A stretch of 64,000 bases of DNA from Azospirillum sp. SYSU D00513. Its GTDB lineage: Bacteria > Pseudomonadota > Alphaproteobacteria > Azospirillales > Azospirillaceae. The position numbers were made by a program, and so were the translations under genes. Position 1 is the first letter of the stretch. Every line of letters begins with the position of its first letter. Under the pieces are notes generated by a model. It ran no database searches and was not told where the DNA came from. It saw only the letters and a program-made list of their open reading frames with translations. The DNA lies in the NCBI RefSeq assembly GCF_017356015.1, contig NZ_JAFIQV010000035.1:1-64000 (forward strand), given 5' to 3'. Positions 60,297 through 64,000 of this stretch are shown one piece after another.

Positions 60297-61763
60297 TCAA
60301 AGCAGCACGGCCGTGGCAAGCCCCAGGAAGGCGAAGAAGCCGACCACGTCCGTGATGGTCGTCAGGAAGACGGAGCTGGCGACCGCCGGATCGACGTTCA
60401 GCTTTTCCAGCCCGAGCGGGATCAGCACGCCGAACAGGCCGGCGACGAACAGGTTGATGACCATGGCGCAGGCGATGACGGCCCCGATCATCGGGCCGAA
60501 CCAGCCCCAGGCGATCAGCCCGACCAGCACCGCGAAGATCAGGCCGTTGAGCAGCCCGACCAGCGCCTCCTTCCCCACCACGCGCGCGGCGTTGGAGGAG
60601 GACAGCTCGTGCGTCGCCAGCGACCGGACCGCCACGGTCAGCGTCTGGGTGCCGGCGTTGCCGCCCATCGAGGCGACGATCGGCATCAGCACGGCAAGCG
60701 CCACGATCGTCTGAATCGTCTCCTCGAAGAGCGAGATGACGCCGGCCGCCATGAAGGCGGTGAAGAGATTGACGAGAAGCCAGCTCGCCCGCGACTTCAC
60801 GGTTTCGCGCACGCGCTGATAGACCGAGGTGTCGCCGCTGACGCCGCCGAGCTTCAGCAGGTCGTCCTCGGCCTCCTCGTCGATGATGTGGACGACGTCG
60901 TCCACGGTGATGACGCCGAGCAGCCGGCCCGACGCATCCACCACGGGCGCCGACACCAGGGCGTAATGGCGGAAAAGGTTGGCGACCTCCTCCTGCCCCA
61001 TGGTGGCGGGAACGGTGTCCACCTCCTCCGTCACGAGGTCGGCGATGCGGGTGGAGCGCTTCTGGCGGAGCAGCCGCGACAACGGCACGGCGCCGACGAC
61101 CCGGTGCATCGGGTCGACGACGAAGATGTCGTAGAAATCCTCCGGCAGCTCCTCGGTGGCGGCTCGGACATAGTCGATGGTCCGCCCGACCGTCCAGAAC
61201 TGCGGCACGGCCACGAGGTCGCGCTGCATCAGGCGGCCGGCGGTGTATTCCTCGTAGCCAAGGTTCTCCTGCACCAGCACGCGTTCGGCGGCCGGCAGGT
61301 TCTCCAGGATCTGCGCGCGGGTTTCCTCGTCCAGATCCTCGATGAGATCGACGGCGTCGTCGGTTTCCAGCTCGGCGACGGCGGCGGCGAGTTCCTTCGG
61401 CTCGAAGAGGCCGAACAGCTCCTCGCGCAGGTCATGGTTCAGGTGGGCCAGGATCTCGGCGTCGAAGCCGGGCCGCAGCAGCTCGATCAGCGGCGCCCGC
61501 TCGTCCGGCCCGATGCGCTCGATCAGGTCGGCGGTGTCGGCGGCGTGCAGCGGCTCGATGAGAGCACGTGCCTCCTCGCCGCGCCCGGCGCGCAGCAGGT
61601 CGGCGATCTCATCCACGAACTCCGGCTCGACGCCGTAGGCGCGCTCGTCGTCGCTGTCGTCGTGCGGAGGGTGCGCATGGCCCGCCCCGTGCGTGTCCGG
61701 GTCGCCCTGCTCCGGATGCCCGGCCGGACCACGGCCGGTGGTGTCCTGCTCGTCGGCGCGCAT
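60297..61763 (-). CDS. mgtE: Magnesium transporter MgtE
   Basis: A 488-residue inner-membrane Mg2+ channel. Residues 40-160 form the N domain of helical repeats (LHAADTADLIERIGPDERAP, NLGYEEYTAGRLMQRDLVAV). Two CBS domains (about 190-310) follow, with DIFVVDPMHRVVGAVPLSRL and SAPVVDASGRLLGVITVDDV. Five transmembrane helices form the C-terminal pore, including MPIVASMGGNAGTQTLTVAV, the Mg2+ pore motif. GGGAGGG seven bases before ATG 61763 decides the start over ATG 61790. Regulation by cytosolic Mg2+ through the N and CBS domains is known for the family. Confidence 0.94.
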   Translation of the reverse strand: MRADEQDTTGRGPAGHPEQGDPDTHGAGHAHPPHDDSDDERAYGVEPEFVDEIADLLRAGRGEEARALIEPLHAADTADLIERIGPDERAPLIELLRPGFDAEILAHLNHDLREELFGLFEPKELAAAVAELETDDAVDLIEDLDEETRAQILENLPAAERVLVQENLGYEEYTAGRLMQRDLVAVPQFWTVGRTIDYVRAATEELPEDFYDIFVVDPMHRVVGAVPLSRLLRQKRSTRIADLVTEEVDTVPATMGQEEVANLFRHYALVSAPVVDASGRLLGVITVDDVVHIIDEEAEDDLLKLGGVSGDTSVYQRVRETVKSRASWLLVNLFTAFMAAGVISLFEETIQTIVALAVLMPIVASMGGNAGTQTLTVAVRSLATHELSSSNAARVVGKEALVGLLNGLIFAVLVGLIAWGWFGPMIGAVIACAMVINLFVAGLFGVLIPLGLEKLNVDPAVASSVFLTTITDVVGFFAFLGLATAVLL

Positions 61764-61934
61764 GCCCGCACCCTCCCTTGGCGTCGGCAACGCCCGGCGG
61801 TGGCGCGGCCATGGATGGCCGTGGCGCGGGCGTGTGCGGGTTTCGGGGGAACCCGGCGGCGCACCGCCGGGATGCAGACGAGATATAGGGGTGCCCGCGC
61901 TTTGTCCAGAACGCCGAAGGCGCCCGGCGCCAGG

Positions 61935-63266
61935 TCATGCCTTCAGGATCTCGGCCATGGAGAGTATGGCCTCCGCCACGTCCACCAGCCGCTTGTTCTG
62001 GCTCATCGCCATCTGGCGGAGCATCTTGTAGGCCTGATCCTCGGACAGGCCGCGGTGGGTCATCAGCAGCCCCTTGGCGCGGTCCACGACCTTGCGCTCG
62101 TTCAGCGCGAGCCGCACCGCTTCCAACTCGTCGCTCATGGACTGGAGGCGCCGGAACTGTTCCTGCACGAGGTCCAGGATCGAGCGGCCGAGCTTCGGGC
62201 TGAGCCCGTCCACGCTGTAGACGCGGACGCCGGTTTCCACGGCGTCGGTGATCAGCGCGCGGTCGGATTCCCCGACGAACATGGCGATGGAGCGCGGGGC
62301 CTCCGATTCCAGGCTCTCGATCTCCGCCATGGCGCTGCGGTGGCCTTGCAGGTCGGCCTGTGCCTCGCCGAGCTTGCGGGCGCTGAGCTGCCGCAGCGCG
62401 TCGGTGAGCTGCCTCTCAAGCTCGCGCATGGCGTCGATGCGGCGGGTGGCCTGGGTGAACCAGGTGGCGCTCTCGATGCCTTCCAGGTTGCCGGCGAGGC
62501 CCTTGGTGCAGGCGATGCGCCGCATGCGCTCGACCTCGACCGTCTCCTGACCGTCCATGGCCGCCTTGAAGGCGGCGACGAGGCCGGGATCGGCCAATTC
62601 GGCGAAGATCTGGAAGGAGCGGTTCTGCGCTTCGATCAGGTGCAGCAGGCGCCGGTGCTGCTTCTCGTCGAAGCGGCCCACCGAGAAGCCGGCGGCACCC
62701 GTCGCGCGCTCCTGCCCGGCGAACTCCTTGCCCTGCATGAAGTTGAACAGGGCGATCAGCGCGCGGGAGATCACCGGGTCGGCGGCGGTGTCCGCGGCCT
62801 CGAACACGACGGCCAGCAAGCCTGCGATGAGGGCGGTGAAGACCGCGACCGCCTCCTCCGGCGCAAGCGACTGGCTGGTCACCCGCGCCCGCAGATCGGG
62901 GAGATGGTCGAGGTGATGGACCGCGTAGGCGACGCGGTTGAAAAGCCGCGCACCGCAGACGAGGCGGCCGCCCGGCGTGTCGAGCAGGTCGAACTGTTCG
63001 CGCACCGCCTGCTCAAGCTCGGCGCAATCGGCGACTTGTTGGGCAAGCTGCTCAGAAAAGCGCCTCCCCTTGGAGCCGAGATAGATGCTGGAGCTGCCGC
63101 GTTCCTTCTGGAGGGCGTGGACCAGTTCGCTGATCGCCTTGACGAGATCGCTCATCACGGCGAGCTGTTCCAACTCCCTGATCTTGCATTGCTTTGCGGC
63201 AAGCAGAAAGCGGGCGGCCGCGCCGATATCCGGCTCCGCTCCGGGCTTCCCCACATCCATGTCCAT
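61935..63266 (-). CDS. Nitrate-sensing (NIT) ANTAR-domain antiterminator
   Basis: A 443-residue regulator resembling NasR. The N-terminal NIT domain (about 20-300) has SELVHALQKERGSSSIYLGS with the conserved Lys-Glu-Arg-Gly nitrate-binding element, and a second block ALFNFMQGKEFAGQERATGA. The C-terminal ANTAR domain (about 385-440) carries ALNERKVVDRAKGLLMTHRG and QAYKMLRQMAMSQNKRLVDV. ANTAR proteins bind paired hexaloop hairpins in leader RNAs and prevent termination, here presumably when nitrate or nitrite is bound. No nitrate-assimilation gene is adjacent. GGGGAGAG about nine bases before ATG 63266 decides the start. Confidence 0.9.
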   Translation of the reverse strand: MDMDVGKPGAEPDIGAAARFLLAAKQCKIRELEQLAVMSDLVKAISELVHALQKERGSSSIYLGSKGRRFSEQLAQQVADCAELEQAVREQFDLLDTPGGRLVCGARLFNRVAYAVHHLDHLPDLRARVTSQSLAPEEAVAVFTALIAGLLAVVFEAADTAADPVISRALIALFNFMQGKEFAGQERATGAAGFSVGRFDEKQHRRLLHLIEAQNRSFQIFAELADPGLVAAFKAAMDGQETVEVERMRRIACTKGLAGNLEGIESATWFTQATRRIDAMRELERQLTDALRQLSARKLGEAQADLQGHRSAMAEIESLESEAPRSIAMFVGESDRALITDAVETGVRVYSVDGLSPKLGRSILDLVQEQFRRLQSMSDELEAVRLALNERKVVDRAKGLLMTHRGLSEDQAYKMLRQMAMSQNKRLVDVAEAILSMAEILKA

Positions 63267-63403
63267 GCGCTGCGCTCTCCCCACCGGGCAAGGGATGGAT
63301 CCGCCGGGCGGCGGTCAAGCCCGCGCCCGCGATTGCAGTGCAGCAAGTTGCGTGCCGCTTGCGTGCCGGCTGCCCTGGCCGGTTCCGGAAGGAGCCGGGA
63401 AAC

Positions 63404-63442
63404 GAAAAAGCCCGCTCGGTCCGAAGACCAGCGGGCTTTTTT
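63404..63442 (-). terminator. Terminator of tRNA-Leu
   Basis: Arms GCCCGCT (63410-63416) and AGCGGGC (63430-63436) enclose an inner stem with a UUCG loop on the minus strand, and both strands have A/T runs, TTTTT following on the minus strand. It lies just past the tRNA's 3' end. Confidence 0.85.
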
Positions 63443-63465
63443 CGTGATCTCCTCCGGAGGAGGAG

Positions 63466-63552
63466 TGGTGCGGTCGAGAAGACTCGAACTTCCACGACAT
63501 TTCTGTCACAGCGACCTCAACGCTGCGCGTCTACCAATTCCGCCACGACCGC
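63466..63552 (-). tRNA. tRNA-Leu, anticodon GAG
   Basis: An 87-base tRNA on the minus strand. The acceptor stem GCGGTCG/CGACCGC is followed by the discriminator A and an encoded CCA. The D-loop reads AATTGGTAGACGC. The anticodon stem CAGCG-TTGAGGT-CGCTG gives anticodon GAG (leucine, CUC/CUU). A long variable arm and GTTCGAGTC T-loop are visible, as expected for a class II tRNA. A strong terminator follows. Confidence 0.96.
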
Positions 63553-63679
63553 ACGAGGCTGGTAGTCTCCCCAGCGCCGCCTTTCAGCGCTCACCGGGTG
63601 GAGCGGGTGTATAAGGGGTTTCAGCTGATCGATCAAGCGCCGTATTCGCTTTTCGGCAAAAATTCCATATAGACACTCC

Positions 63680-64000
63680 ATGACCATCGAGACCCCCGGC
63701 GAACACGCCGCGCCCGAGCTTGCCGCATCCGGCATCGAGTGGCGCATCAGCGACGAACCCGTCCCCTACCCCGACGCCCTGGCCGCCATGGAGGCCCGCG
63801 TGGAGGCCATCCGCGCGGGCACCGCGCCCGAGATGGTGTGGCTGCTGGAACACCCGCCGCTCTACACGGCGGGCACCAGCGCGCGCGAGGAGGACCTGCT
63901 GGAGCCGAACCGTTTCCCGGTCTACCAAGCCGGGCGCGGCGGACAGTTCACCTATCACGGGCCGGGGCAGCGCGTGGCCTATGTCATGCTGGACCTGAAG
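63680..64000 (+). CDS. lipB: Octanoyltransferase LipB (5' part, runs off the window)
   Basis: The first 107 codons of a cytoplasmic enzyme that transfers octanoyl from acyl-carrier protein to the lipoyl domains of dehydrogenase complexes. MVWLLEHPPLYTAGTSARE and GRGGQFTYHGPGQRVAYVML are highly diagnostic LipB blocks. The catalytic Cys and Lys lie beyond the right edge. The ATG at 63680 is preceded by a weak ribosome site. It is divergent from tRNA-Leu, with 127 bases between. Confidence 0.95.
   Translation, partial: MTIETPGEHAAPELAASGIEWRISDEPVPYPDALAAMEARVEAIRAGTAPEMVWLLEHPPLYTAGTSAREEDLLEPNRFPVYQAGRGGQFTYHGPGQRVAYVMLDLK

Noticed and set aside
60111..63614. Open frame of more than 1100 codons on the plus strand
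   Set aside because: It runs antisense to mgtE and the NIT-ANTAR gene and is rich in His, Arg, Gln and Gly, a shadow of GC-rich coding DNA.

Overview
The DNA is very GC-rich, with alphaproteobacterial gene families throughout: DUF1489, DUF1192, DUF4169, the DUF1013/TrcR cell-cycle regulator, a phasin, UbiK, HWE-type histidine kinases and a NIT-ANTAR regulator. Together with the heavy load of two-component, phytochrome, chemotaxis and c-di-GMP genes, this points to a free-living Rhodospirillales chromosome, most likely Azospirillum or a close relative. That placement is inferred from protein families, because no rRNA gene lies inside the window.

Layout. 1-0.3 kb: a probable rRNA operon promoter and leader firing off the left edge. 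0.3-8.4 kb: housekeeping genes, mainly on the minus strand (DUF1489, phasin with its own promoter and terminator, TetR regulator, proC, YbjN, ubiK, a large AsmA protein, small DUF proteins). 8.5-19.6 kb: quinone oxidoreductase, bacteriophytochrome kinase, trcR, a hybrid kinase, a diguanylate cyclase, a LysE exporter and a stand-alone receiver. 19.8-30.8 kb: aldolase, transglutaminase, cold-shock protein, two more hybrid kinases, a Tat-exported metallo-hydrolase and a LuxR-type regulator. 30.9-37.2 kb: nnrD with a phosphatase, a PhyH-type oxygenase, a divergent Lrp/EamA exporter pair, two paralogous small proteins with an FNR/FixK-type box, and a VOC protein.

37.3-39.7 kb is a CRISPR array of 36 repeats (35 spacers) with a type I-C-like repeat. 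It reads on the minus strand, and no cas gene occurs anywhere in the 64 kb. After it come a receiver and hybrid kinase pair, a decayed ABC-F ATPase gene, a 28-codon membrane peptide and three tandem paralogous secreted proteins (43.9-45.3 kb).

45.5-64 kb is mostly metabolism: ubiX, beta-carbonic anhydrase, 6-phosphofructokinase, purEK, an EAL protein, DUF4139, a thioesterase, a chemoreceptor, a thiOSG operon under a TPP riboswitch, mgtE, a nitrate-sensing ANTAR antiterminator, tRNA-Leu(GAG) and the 5' part of lipB. No insertion sequence, integrase or prophage gene was seen. The least explained parts are the cas-less CRISPR array, the two families of small tandem paralogs, and the gene-poor stretches at 18.6-19.25 kb and 43-43.9 kb.
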